A program made the translations under genes and the position numbers. The notes beneath the pieces are model-generated. The model searched no databases. It had not been told where the DNA came from and saw nothing but the letters and a program-made list of their open reading frames with translations. This document shows positions 45,201 through 58,999 of a stretch of DNA of 64,000 nucleotides, piece after piece (position 1 is the stretch's first letter; every line of letters starts with the position of its first letter). Source of the stretch: Seriola aureovittata (Eukaryota; Chordata; Actinopteri; Carangiformes; Carangidae); the NCBI RefSeq assembly GCF_021018895.1, contig NC_079384.1, positions 7,200,140 to 7,264,139 of the forward strand, in the 5' to 3' direction.

Positions 45201-47829
45201 TGTTTTTTTTCTTTTTTTCTTTTTTTCAGTGGACACAAATAAACACAGTCTTAATAATTAATAGAAGAGTCTGAAATACCAGCTCACATGAGATTCATTG
45301 ATACAGATGACGAGAACAGTGAATAAAAAAAGGAAAGGTTGAGCTATATGAGATACTGGAAGAGGGTCCTTGGGGTCTGCTGCTCATCAACAACCTTCAG
45401 CGAAAGCTTCTTCATTTTTGCTGATGACTAGATAAGAGGTCACATTGTCTCGAGAATATTCGGTGGCATTGTTCCAAAAACTGCTGGGCAATGAAGTATT
45501 TATCACAATGATGTGATCCTACTGCAGCAGGGAAAACATCCAACTAGCATCTGCTGGGGGAACAACAGACAGCAGTGAAGCCCGGGATGTTGGTGGGAGC
45601 GTGAGGTGGTCCCTGTCTGTCTTGCTCACACCATGTGCTCGGCTCTGACATTTCCTCTCTATTGAAAATCGTTTTTTGAGACGTAACAATGGAGGCGATG
45701 ATGACGATAATGGCAGTTACCATGACGACGTTGGCCAGATGCGCTGAGCACAGAGCGTAGACCCCCCCAGAGCCCCCCACCACTGGAGCACGCATGTCTG
45801 TGATGGACACTGTCAGCGAGCCTGCAGAGACACACAGAGAGAGAGAGACACATATTAGGACTTATTAGGACTGTAGGTATAAGAGGGAGAGCATGCAGTT
45901 TGTGTGTGTGTGTGTTTGTGTGTGTGTGGGCTGTTAGGAAAAGAGAGAGAGAGCAAAGGACAGCATTTTACAGCAGAGGGGAAAAACAAAGGGAGAGTCA
46001 GATTACTCATCACACAGCAGCACAAGTCACCTTCCTCTGAGCATTTCTCTAAAAATCTCTGTAAAAAAATCACTGGGGCTGTGCTACATCAGCCGACCTT
46101 CACGTGCCCTTTCATATTACATCCACAATACATGACACTCTCAAACACACACGTGTGCTGTGTTGTGAAAAGTATTGCACAGGCATGTCCTGTATGTAAG
46201 CAGTCTGCTAACACTGCAGCTGAGTAATTATATTAAAATGGTAAGGAACTGAAAAGGAATATTTCTTAACTGGATTTTCCTTGAGGATGCTGCAATTAAA
46301 AAAGGTCCACTTTAAAATGATCTGTGATCAAAGTGAGGCCAGGAGAACACAGGAGAACCTTGCTGAAGAGGATCATTTCACATTTGTGTGCTGTAAAAAT
46401 GCATGAGCAAAGTCTAATCTGGGATATGTAGATGTGGACACAAGCCAAACGTGCCGTCTACGATAGTCATGATGTGGAAAGTAAAGTGGTGGTTGTGGCA
46501 GTGAGGCAAAGCCTGTAATGTGATTGCTTACTCATATTATGACTGCATACAATACTGTACTTTACCAGCAAGTTGGACAGTTAAAGGAATATTCATATGT
46601 TAATAGTCTTGATATCGTTATATATGAACAATTAGTCATTTTCAAACAATTATTTGGTGCTGGAACCTTTTATTAACTTTTTTGATGTGAGCAGGTGTTC
46701 TTCATAAGTCCAGTCAGGTCGAGGCTGCGTGGAGCTGTGTTTGAAATTATGCAGTGTTACCAAACTCATAACAGCTAATACAATAAAAACTGGTATAATA
46801 ACAACTAATACCATGATAAAAATAGGTGATAACAATAATAAGGATGTAAACTGTCCTGCTCAGGGTGCAATAGAGAGAGGGTGCAGTCAGTCAAGCACAG
46901 TCTATACACGCTCCTCACTGTCCTGACAACAGGTCTAATCAGGTAACATAAGTGACAACACCTGTGTGGACGGACTGTGCAGCCTCTTTAAATCTCAACT
47001 CTTTTTTTTTTTAAAGTTGCTTTATTGCTGAAAGAGTGGAAACAGGGGTAAACAATGATCCTGGCTCTGTCTGGATCTCAATAATTAAACCCTTAAATCT
47101 CCTTTGTTTAAACTATATAAAAACGGAAGTGTAAAAACAAACTGCAGGTATTCCAGACTACTTTATTCCTATTGCCTTATATTAACCAGACTGATGTGAG
47201 AGTGGTATTCATTCATTAAATCTCAGCAAGAAAGCAAACACGCATTTTTTTTGCTAAATGTCGAATTATTGTTGATAAGCGTTTTAGTATCTAACTCAAT
47301 TATCCGGGCTGAGGCTAGCTGGTTAGCATGCTAACTTCAGTATAAGAAAAGAGAAATAGAAGCACAACAAAAGAGTTGCTTTCCACCATTGGAGACAGCT
47401 CCTGGTGACTGAAAGAATGAACTTTGATGCCCAAATTGCAAACATTTTTCTAGATTGGTAAAAGTAAACAGCTGGCTATATGGCAGTAGTTTAAGCTTCC
47501 ATATAGCTCCTTTAAATAGCTGTGTGTATAGTGTGTAGTGAGTGTGTGTATATACAACCCTGAATGTGGTACAGTACACCTGGCGCTGCATTAATCACAG
47601 CACTGACGCTGTGAAGTAGGACAGAATTCCAAGCAGGAGAAATCACAGTGGCAGTTGCTCGCGAGGACAGCGTCAGCCACTGTTAATTATGCAAATGAGC
47701 TGATAAGGGAAGCGGAGAGGGCTGATAAAACAAAACAGCCTCTTTTTAATCACAGTTGGGGTTTGCCGGAGTTGTGATCTCAGATCTATAATGCATGTTG
47801 TAACATTCATATTCTGTGTGTATGTGTAG

Positions 47830-47870
<41 letters not shown>

Positions 47871-50800
47871 GGAGTTGTGGGATTGCAGAGTAAACATCGT
47901 CTTAAAGAACGCCTCGTCAGCCCATGGTGGCAGTGATGATCATGGAGAGACAGATGGTAATCAGAACGCGCTCCTGAGTCATTCATCTCTCCCCGCTCCA
48001 ACACCTATGGGCTATTTGACGTGGACGTTTGGATTTATGGGGCATATGAAGGTTGGTGCTTCAACTAAAGATTTCAGGAGATTCACAGTGTCCCATTTTT
48101 AGTAGCTCCACAAAATTGCAATTACACAGCACAGCATACAGTATGTGGTCTCTGATCTCTTCAAAGTAAAGGAGAAATTGAATTGGAGCAACTTCAGCGG
48201 CATCAACATCTTATCATCTAGTTTCTCTTTTAGCCTTCACAACTTTTTTTGCACTTAATTTATTACTTCGGTGCATTAGACTTGGAAGATATATTGATGA
48301 ATTATTAATAGAATAATATGAGAGATATCATCTAGGGTTTTAGTCTTTTACTGGTCTTAAAGATTCAGTACAATTAAGTGATACAATTTTAGGAATTTAT
48401 TTTACAGTTTTAGCAGTGTGATATGGACATAAACATGAACTTCTTTCACCCAAAGTTTGGATTAAACTTGTAGATTAAAGTGTGCAGTTGATGTGGAGGT
48501 GCTGATTAAAAATAGATATTTTATATCTGCTAGTAACAGATGCTGTGATTTCTTCATAAACATTTCTTTCTTTTCAAAATACAGAATAATTTATACGATC
48601 TTAAAAGTAGTCGGACAAATTTTTTACACTTAAATTCCCTTCAAGAAATAAATAGTTTATAAATGTCTGAGGTCAGTGACAACAATTTGTCTGCAAATAA
48701 ACAGATTTATTGTCCCTTTGAGGACAGCGCAAAAAGCATGGCAAATGTTTTAGCAAATCGTTTCCAGCAGCCACAGCATTCACATATATTTGTAATGGAC
48801 ACCTGGAATTATGGGAAATGTAAGACAAATATTCACTCTATCCTTGTGGCTCCATTTTGCTCACCAACAACTTCTAAAGAAAAATGCCTGGCTCTTAAAC
48901 TGTTAAATGCTTCACTATGTTCACCAGCAAGTTGTTCAGTTTGGCTGCATTTGTCAGTGTTCGTGCGAAAACGTTGGTTAGAGCAGCTTTAAGAGCAGTG
49001 GACTGGGCTGTTTGGGAACTAAAATGATAGGTAACACAGGCTCAGACCACCTCTTCATAGCAGACACTTGTCAGGGATGTGACACCACCATCTGTGGGTG
49101 AGGAAGAGAAGACAACCTGAGACCTCCGGCTCAGAGGAAGAGAGAGAGCTCCACAGGGAGGATACAAACTGCTCTCTCCTCCTGCTCGCTGTGCTTTGGT
49201 GAGAGGCTCCAAAATACAGTATGAATATTAAACAGGGCTGTCATGTGGGCTCTCGTGCTTAGGGGGATTTAAGATTTAGGATTCTCGCACTCAGCAGCGG
49301 CTGCGACGTGAGGTGTGCGATTATTTCAGTGCCGAGCTGACACATTCCATCTCATGCTCAGATTATTTATTGTTGCCATCCTGAAGTCATCATCAACATA
49401 CTCAAATCTTTTTGTGAGCTTGCAACATCCACAAGTGCACTGCGGTGTAGACAGTAAAAATGATGTACTTTGTATATGAGTATAGGTCAACTACACACTC
49501 GGGGCTATACTCTATCTACCGCAGTATAATCCCCATTGCGGCTCAGAGAACTGAATCTCTCTGTCAAACCAAACTTGCTACACCATTACTGTTACTCCAG
49601 GCTGCCCTTAAGCTATGGGGCAACTTTGTATTTCTCAGTCTCTCCGGGGATAAGGTGCAGACAAGGGATGGTAAGTTGATCCGAGGCCAGAGTTTGACAG
49701 TGCCTGAGGCTGCGCTGCTCTGTAGCCGCTACAGTGGAGGCTGCACCAGAGCAAAGGCAAAGTGCTGCAATGAAAAATATATATCCTCTAACTCTTGGAG
49801 AACATGGCGTAACATGACTCTACACAAACAATGACAAACATGACACTTTTCGCTGCCTGTTCTCTAGAGTTTGTATACGTGGTTCACTATTCACAGTCAA
49901 TCAATAGTCCTTAGAGAAATGGGGCTGTAGGTTTTTAATGATCAAAATTTGTTGAATAGATGTTTAAGAGATGTCTAAATTGTTATTACATCATCGTGCT
50001 AAAGTTCCCTGTGTATGCATAGATTTCTCTGCTGCATGTTTCTTATATTTATAACTTGTTAAATATATAATAACGTATTTACTGCTTGGTGTAAAAGTGG
50101 GTTATACGTAGCTGATTAAAGATTATTGAGGTTTTTGAAAGTTACACCTGTGTTAATTGATTTTATGGCTGCAGCAGAACAAGCTGTAAACACAACGTTG
50201 ACATCTACTCCTCTTCTAAAGTTGATTGGGTAAACATTTCAGGAGTTGACTATTGTCTAGCTAACACAAAACTTTAGCATTGATTTGGAGATGTGCTTCA
50301 GGAGACGCAATGAATGAAAATCCAATATTCACTCTCTTTTAGCTCTGTTTGGTTTTCATCAACTCCTGAGAGAGCCACACCACACACACCACCTAACTCA
50401 TTGCTTCGTAAAGGTGTCTGACAGAGGCTGTTTTCTGGGAACCTAAAGGATGTCAGGGAACATTAAAACGCATTGAGTTGCATTTCTTGGTTGGATAGCC
50501 AATAAATTACTCAGGAGAGGACAATTAAAGGACAATGAATGTTTATTTATTCAGGTGATTTAGTGAGCATTGGGTACAAAGAAAAACCGGCAAACCATGA
50601 GTGTGATTTTATTCTTTTATTTAGTCTATTGGTATAAGCTATGAGGAAAGTCCACCCAAAACAGCCAAATGTATTTTGTCAAGTTTCATTATGAGAGATG
50701 AAAGAATTTGCAAGACAAATGTTTTGCTGAGTCCATTAGGATTATCATTTTGTTAGAAGTCAAAGATTTCAATGGTAAACCAGTTCTCTGCCTGAGCTCA

Positions 50801-51883
50801 GAGCACAGTATCCAGTAAGGGAAACCTGCATCCCTTGATACTGTGGGACTGATGCCTTTTAGTTTGGAGTTGCTCCATTTGTGTACACTTCCCTCAGACA
50901 GATCTATCCTGTATGCATTAAATCCTGTGGCCCTGCACAGAGATGTGCTGTAGTCAGCACTCCTGCAGTCACACGGCTGCATCTGTTGGCTAATAAACTG
51001 GGGAAACGCCTGATCAGATTTATTTACTAAGCACACATAGGAAGAGAGGGAGACTGATGGAAAAAGTGGGTGTGAGTGGGTGCATGAGGAGCAGCGATGC
51101 AGGAGACACACTAAAGCTGCAATCGTGCAATCGCTGGTGCTTTATGTATCATGGGGTGGGGTGGGGGGGTGGGGTATTTGATGTTGGGAAGCAATTTACT
51201 TTAGTTTTGGTATAAGAGCAGACACAGTTTGGAGGTGACTGGGGTAAAAATATAAATGTCAGGGTGACTGAACTAGAGAGAGACCATCTGTCACGTACTC
51301 TTTTGTCTACTTTACAGTCTATTTGAAAAGCTCATAGCTTCAAATGTCATTTAATAGTTAGGTGTCCATTTCAAAGCCTCATTTCAACTATAATAGTGCT
51401 GTCAGACTGGGGGAGCTCTATTAAAGACATTTTCCACCTGGGAAGGAGACAGACACCTCTGTGTCATCCAGACAGAAAGAGATAAGGGAAATATCACCTC
51501 TACCACCAATGCTTTCCTTCAAGTGGAGCAGCGTGACTCGCAATCAGTCCTCATCCAATCTAACATCTTCATCCATCTCCTCGTGCCCCGCTGGAGCGTG
51601 GGCGGGAGGGGGATGACACCCCCTCAGATGAACGGAAAAAAGGAGTCTGCCAAGTTTTACTTATCAGTGGTGTCAAGCTGTGGAGGAGCATCCCAAACTG
51701 TCAGCCGCCACAAAGCTACAAAACACTGCGCACCTGTGCTCCTGCACTGCAGTCAAAGCAGATCGCTAGACAAACAACCTCAATGAGGAAAACACAGATT
51801 GAAAGCCGAAACACATGAATCAGGACCTCTGTTGTCTACATGTAGAAAAGAACAAAAAAGAAAAAAAAGGGGGAAACACCACC

Positions 51884-51919
<36 letters not shown>

Positions 51920-52247
51920 CAATTCCGGTGCAGTTGATGCCAAGCTCTGGCCTGGAGGAACGGATACAATTCATCAATTTTACAGTATGCCAACACGTCC
52001 AATGCAAACACACATTGCCCTTGGTTTCCTTAGAGAATGATTCTGTTTATTCAAACAGTTTTCTGCCCAGTCTAAATTTGCCACATACAGAAAAATATGA
52101 TAATATTTATGCTCCCCCAGAGCGCAGGGGACATCAAGGAAAATCAATAATCTCCACAAGTCACATCCTCAGAGCTGCTGAGAGGAAACTGCTTGGCACA
52201 GCACCAGCAATCAGGGAAAAGTATAATCATATCTGATCTTGGTGTGT

Positions 52248-52279
<32 letters not shown>

Positions 52280-52299
52280 TGTGTGTGTGTGTGTGTGTG

Positions 52300-52340
<41 letters not shown>

Positions 52341-55300
52341 CATCACTCATGACTGCTTTTCAGTGAACAAGCACAATTGCTGACCTTGGATAGAAATTAC
52401 TCAAATTCATCCAACATCCAGGTGAAAAAAAAAAAGGGGGCAAGAAATCACTTCCTGTGCTCAAGGTTATAAAGCCACAGCGATGGCTAAAGGGAGTGTG
52501 ATGTGCTTCTTCATCAGAGAACCTTGAAACTAACCACCAAAGTAAATGGAATATAAACTGAGCAGAGCAATGGCCTCTCTAACTCCAACAGAGCGCCCGA
52601 CAAATATCGCTGTCCTGGATTGGCTTCACGCCGTAGATGCAAATAGAGGGCTGTAAACACAGTCGGCTCGCTCCACACTAATGCGATACCTTCAATGAGG
52701 CTGCATTACAGTACAAATATTCATCATGCTCGGTGTTGTTATCAGCGGGGCTGCAGGGGGTGGTGGGAGAGGAAGTGAGCTCGGTGTCACCTAGGAAGAG
52801 TTGACTGTGGGGTGAGACGGGGGGGTTGGGAATTACCATAATCACGCTTGCAGGCTCTGCAACGCACCAAGGTCACCCTGCTCAGTTCAGCTCAGCACCG
52901 GGGGAGTACATGAGAAACACAGGACCAGACGCTTCAGTGTTGTACGCAACACTGGGGTCCGTGCACACAGAGCGGTTTGCAGCAGCTAAGGTTGGCTAAA
53001 AAGACAGAAATATGACCTTGTGTCCTGACAATGCTGCACAGTCACAGACACACACTCCACCAACAGGCCTTCAAAGTAACAGCAAGCAGGAGCTAATTGG
53101 TATTCAGCCGACAACAGCGACACAAAGATGACTCCACATCTCTCACAGTCCTGAAAACACCTTCTGCTTTCCACAACCTTTACCAGGTTCACCTCGAGTG
53201 TTGTTAAATATCTCTACACCAGAGCTTGACGTGAGTCACATCCGTAGTCAGAGACCACAGAGTCACACCCCTCTGGCACCGAGAGTGATTTTCCCAGCAC
53301 TCTGTTCTCCATCACTTCCGCTCTCCTGTTCTGCCCCCTCTTGTCTTTTTATCTCCATCTATTCCTCATTAACTGAATTTGGTTGCTGATGCAGCTGATG
53401 CAATGTGACGATGTGGCAGCATCAGTTTATCTGACTCAACTTTGCTCTAAGAAAGATTCCCATCTTACCCCCAAAATAAAAATCCCATCCCGTCTGCAAC
53501 TTTCTTGGACACAACAGTGCATAAACGTTTATCAGTTTTTTTACACACATTCCAGTAGTTTGTTGGATAACGTGTGTATAGGCAGTGTAATCAATAATTG
53601 TACTGTGATGTATTGATTATATTTCAATCAAACTGCATTTTAAACTCTATTTCCTAATGTAAGCCACATCTCTTCTTTATCACAAAGAGAGACAGACACA
53701 GAGAATTAATAGAGAACAAAGAATTTACTAATAACAGTGAATCAGACCGATAACAAATTGGAAATCTTTCATCAAAGCAGTAAAGCTCGCTTTAGTTTAT
53801 TTCAAACACCCAATTGAACATATTGACTTTAATCTTGTACATTCAATCCCAAAGCTGCATTTCTAGGCTTTTGGGATTTCAGTAGAATAGTGTAACTTGG
53901 AGCTTGTGTGCCTCCACCAAACATCAGCGAAATGGATGATGGACAAAGTGACTCTTGGCGATGCACCAAGACCCTCTATTCACTGGCAGCAGATATAATC
54001 ATATTTACCCTGCTTAAATATTTGCAGCGCGCTTTTAAAAAGCATCAATCGGTTATAAAAGAGGAATGTGGAAAGTGTAGTATAACAAAAATAAGCCTGA
54101 AGACCTGCAGTCATTTAGAAACTCAATAGGCTTTTATCAGTGTGAGAGAGAATGCAGAAACAATCATCAGGCTAAATTAGGAGCGACAATAAAGCCCGAG
54201 TCCCATGGCCACGACAGAAAAGCTGACAGCGCCGCCGCCCTGCCTGATATCAGGGGAACATTAATCAATTGATGAAGGATTAAACATCAAATGCTTTTAA
54301 GTAATGACATCATCAACTAGCTTGCAAATATGAGGTTACACTGACATGCAGTCATTTATCACATTTCCATTACAATTTTCCAACAGGCCACAAACAACAT
54401 CGGGCCACATGTCTCTTCCTCCTCTTGACTGAAGACACCAATAAGCAGCGTGAGCACAGTGCCCTCTAACACCGGCTGGCTGGTTCATTACAGTAAACAT
54501 ATATTCTGTTTACAGGCTCCTGGACACAAGGAGGAGAAAAATCCTAATAATGCATAATTCAAACCATACGCTCCATAGGTGCTGTAGGAGTCAACAGGAG
54601 GTGATCCACCTAAGGTGCTCAGTGACCATCTCAAGGTTTCTTCGTCACTTACTCAGGTGCATCTATTGGAATTTTTTAAACCTTTATTTATCCAGAGACA
54701 TCGGAGGAAGGAGTATTCAAATAATAGGTAAAAGTAGCAAAACCACACAATAAAAATACTCCAGTGCAAGTAAAAGTACTGCTTTCAAATTTGTACTTAA
54801 GTTGAAGTATAGAAGTGGTAATACAGCTGAAAGGATTGGTTGATTAATGGATTAGTTGATTGTCAGTAAAAACCCCCAAAAAACTGAAAGTGTAGAGAGA
54901 CAGGAAGTGACGGGAGAGACGTGCAGTAAAGGGACCAGCCGGCCGGGAGTCGAACAGGGGACCCGCCGCTCAGGGCTCATTATGCCTCTATGGTATGTGC
55001 CCTTAACACTCAGCCACTGGGACGCCCCATTAGCAACAATTTTGATAATAGATCATGAATCAATCATTTCTGTCATTTATCAAGCAAAAATTGTGGAAAG
55101 ATGAAAATTCTGTTTCCCGCTTCACAAATGAAAGGATTTATTGCTTATCACTCTGACATTCTTTGAGGTTCGGACTAGGGGTATTGACGATAATCCTGAT
55201 ATTCAAAGAGATGAAATATTGACACTGAGTTAATAATGCACATCGGACAATATTGTCAAGGCAAATATTAGACCTTGTGGATCTTCTGTTTATCACTTCA

Positions 55301-58300
55301 TCTGTTTTTTCTGGCCTTTTCACTACACATTACATGTAATTGTTCTTTTTGTTTGCTTTGGTACAGTTATGTTTACAGACTCTCTCCGTCTTCCTACTCT
55401 TGAATCTGAGTTTAATTCATCTGCCAAAAAGGAAACAAAACACGCAATAAACAAAGTTAAAGATGGATTTGACTGATAGCATTATTATCATTATTATTAT
55501 TTTTTAATTTTCTATAGGCTGGTTATCACGATAAATGAATTCTTGTGGCCACAATAATCGTGTAGTGAAAATCTGTTATTGTGACAGCCCTACCTTGGAG
55601 CTAATCTTAACTACTTCAAATACAATAATGTTGAGTGGTATATTCTATCACAATGCATCACATTTTATAAACTGATTATGTGTTTTGTTTGCAAATCTGC
55701 AAAAAAAAAAATCTTCAAAGTAACTAGTATTTATAGCGATTAAAAAATGCCATGAAGTAAAAAGCACAATATTACGTTCTCAACACAGCACAGTAGAAGT
55801 TTAAGATGAAAAAGTGAAGTACAAGTACCTCAACATTGTACTTAAATAGGGTATTTGAGTAAATGTACTCAGTTGCTTTCCACCTCTGTCCAGGAGAATG
55901 TAAGAGCAGCTCTCTCTCTTTAGGACGGCCCTGCTCCCCCTCACACAGTCACTCTCACATTCACACCTGGAATCTGCCCAGAACAACCAGTTTTATCTGT
56001 TGCTCACTGAGCTCAGGGAACCGAAGTGTCGGTAACGAGGGAGATGTAAATGCCCGTCTGTGAAACCTGATTTGGACAGAGGACTGCACAATGAATTATA
56101 ACTGGAAACATTTTCAATAGAAGTTGAAACTGTCATAACTTACAGTAGCTAGGTGTGAAGAAGTCAGTTCTTTTAATGATACTTATATACTTATAATACT
56201 TATTTTCTATTTATTATGCTTTTATATCTTTTTTTATAGCCATCCCTGTTTCGTAGGCAGCAGTTAGCTTAATTTTCAGATCCTCTATTTCCAGAGTCAC
56301 TTGTTTAAAGGAGCCTCTGATGGTTCTACTGACAATTCTTCACCTGCCTTACAAATCCTAATGAGTCAGTTAAGGCCTAACGAGTTAAAGTAACACCCAC
56401 AATTTTGCACAGGCCACAACTACCGTTTATTTATTTTCAATTTTTTAAGTTAATGAAATAAAAATGAACAGCGCGTTAACATTTTTAACGTCTGTTTCCT
56501 GCAGGGTCTGGATTTACTTCCTTTCATTTCGAAAATCAACAAAATATGTAATTTGCCCAGGGGTGCTCAAACTTTTTCATACAATTGTTTGTCTATGTCC
56601 TCATTCAAATAAACAATGAATGAATAAATAAATAAGCTTAAACAAATCCAATTAAGATATATATATTGACACACAACAACCAAACTGCAGGTCACATCAA
56701 AAATAAGCGTTTTAAACAAATGTTTCTTTCGTGCTTGTTTACAGTGAAATGTGAGGTCATGAGCTCATTTTCACACTATGGAAACAGTAATTTCTCACTT
56801 GCTCACAAGATATTGTTGATATTTTAGCAAAAATCTGATGATTCAAAGTGAGAGTTTTACACCAGGACTTTGTTTTGCCACATTGAGGACGGCAGAATCA
56901 ACTCTGGCAGGCAGCAAAGAGTGGAAAGAAAATCAGAGTAGAATATGTCAACACACAAATGTCTGAGTTAAGCAGGACAGTAGTGGGACAGCAGACTTAA
57001 GCTTGCCGTTATGAGAGGCTGCTGGAGGATTTGGGTTGTCTCAAATATATAAGGTGTTGGAAGAGACAGACAGCCTGAGGCTCACATGGGGCTACGAGGA
57101 AAAACATGGTGTTCTGGCACCTGTTGATGTCCTGAAGCACATGAAGACGCTGAAGGAGTTGTTGGCCTGAGGGATGGAGAACCAGAAGAGGAAGAGGGAG
57201 GGGAAAAAAAGGAGATTAAAAGAAGGAATCCCTGCTGCGCCATCTTTAACGTGGAGCTGGGCTGTAGTGTTGAGCACGAACATGGTACAGTTCCTATTAT
57301 GAAACATCAAACTCCAGCGGAGCTCCTCAGCCACTGTTAGTGCGACAGAGCCATGAAGGATTACTGAGTGGATGCAAAATGAGTAAGGACAATGTCCAGG
57401 GTCTGTCTGAACAGCGCTGTTAAAAAAATAATTGCTCAATTGTTCCTTTTGTCAGCACACATCCAAGGACAAAATGTGCAAAGTCATTCTTTATTTTACA
57501 GGGGGAGCACTACATTATGGGAGCAGAGCAATGGAGGGAAGATCAGGCTGTGTCCAAGATTTATAGATTTGTATCTAACACCATCTGACCTACCAAGACT
57601 AAAACCTTGTGCTTTGCGAAACTAAGTTATATTTTCTTTTAAATTGCGAAATGTATTATTTTCAAGATAATGACATATGAGATATGTGAGAACAGTTTTG
57701 TACTTTCACAGTTTTTGAGGCATCTTTAAAAAGAAAAACTTTCTTTTGGCACTGAAAGCATGCCCTGCGGTGCCAAAATTCTCGCAGTGAAAAACACATA
57801 AAGGCACAATACCTGCAGCACGTTGCTCAGTAAATGCACACACTGAGTGCAGCTATAACCTGAAAGCTCCGCTGCCCTACAAAAATAACAAGCAACATGC
57901 GTGCAATAGCTGATAACAACAGCCGACATGATTGAACTCATGAGCTAGTATAAGGCTGCATGAATATAAACATGAGACAGCCTTGGGCAACCAAACGGGG
58001 AAGGAGGAAAAGTCAAGAATTTCACTGAGTAATCTAAAACACTGGGCAATTTCCAACATCCACAAGCAATCGAGAGTTTACAAAGACTGAGGGAAAACTG
58101 GCAAAATGCAAAACGTGAGGCAGGGAAACACCATGTAGAACCAAAGTCTGTGTTCACACTCCACACATTCAGTGTATCAGTGAAAGGGAGAATGGGTGGC
58201 TGAGAGGAGAGGGACATGAACAAACCGATGGATCTTGTATTCATTTGTTTAGTTTGAATAATGAATCAAAAAACAAAACCATAAATCCATTAAGATCTAT

Positions 58301-58883
58301 TACACAACCACAACTACAGTATATTTACACACAACAACCACAGATATCAGATAAAACAACAAGACTACGACTCTGCAGCCATGCTGGTGGCTCTGAGAAG
58401 ATGTACCTGGGCACAGTGGTGCTTTGAGCTAAACACTCACGACTCAGCCAACATGCAGATTTTAGTTTTCAGCAGGGATTAACATTGCTCATGTTCAGCA
58501 TTTTAGTTTTATGTTAAATTTAGCAAATGTAGCTCATGCTTACATGCACCACCAGTGCGACACCAACTGACTGACTCTGAGTGTCTTTTGAAAACCTCCT
58601 GCTGTGCCCAAAGCCCAGGTGGTTTTCTTATTCTGACCCCTCACCTGGAGGGAGCAGTGCTGTCTCTCTACTTCTGACTGAGCGCGCTCACCCCTTGTCA
58701 TTAAACCTGAGACCCCCCCAACAGCCTCCTCCAAATCCCCAAACACACTGAGAATTACACACACACACACACACACACACATACACACACAGACACAGAC
58801 ACAGACACAGACACAGACACACACACACACACACACGCACACACACACACACACATACACACACAGACACAGACACAGACACA

Positions 58884-58924
<41 letters not shown>

Positions 58925-58925
58925 A

Positions 58926-58999
<74 letters not shown>

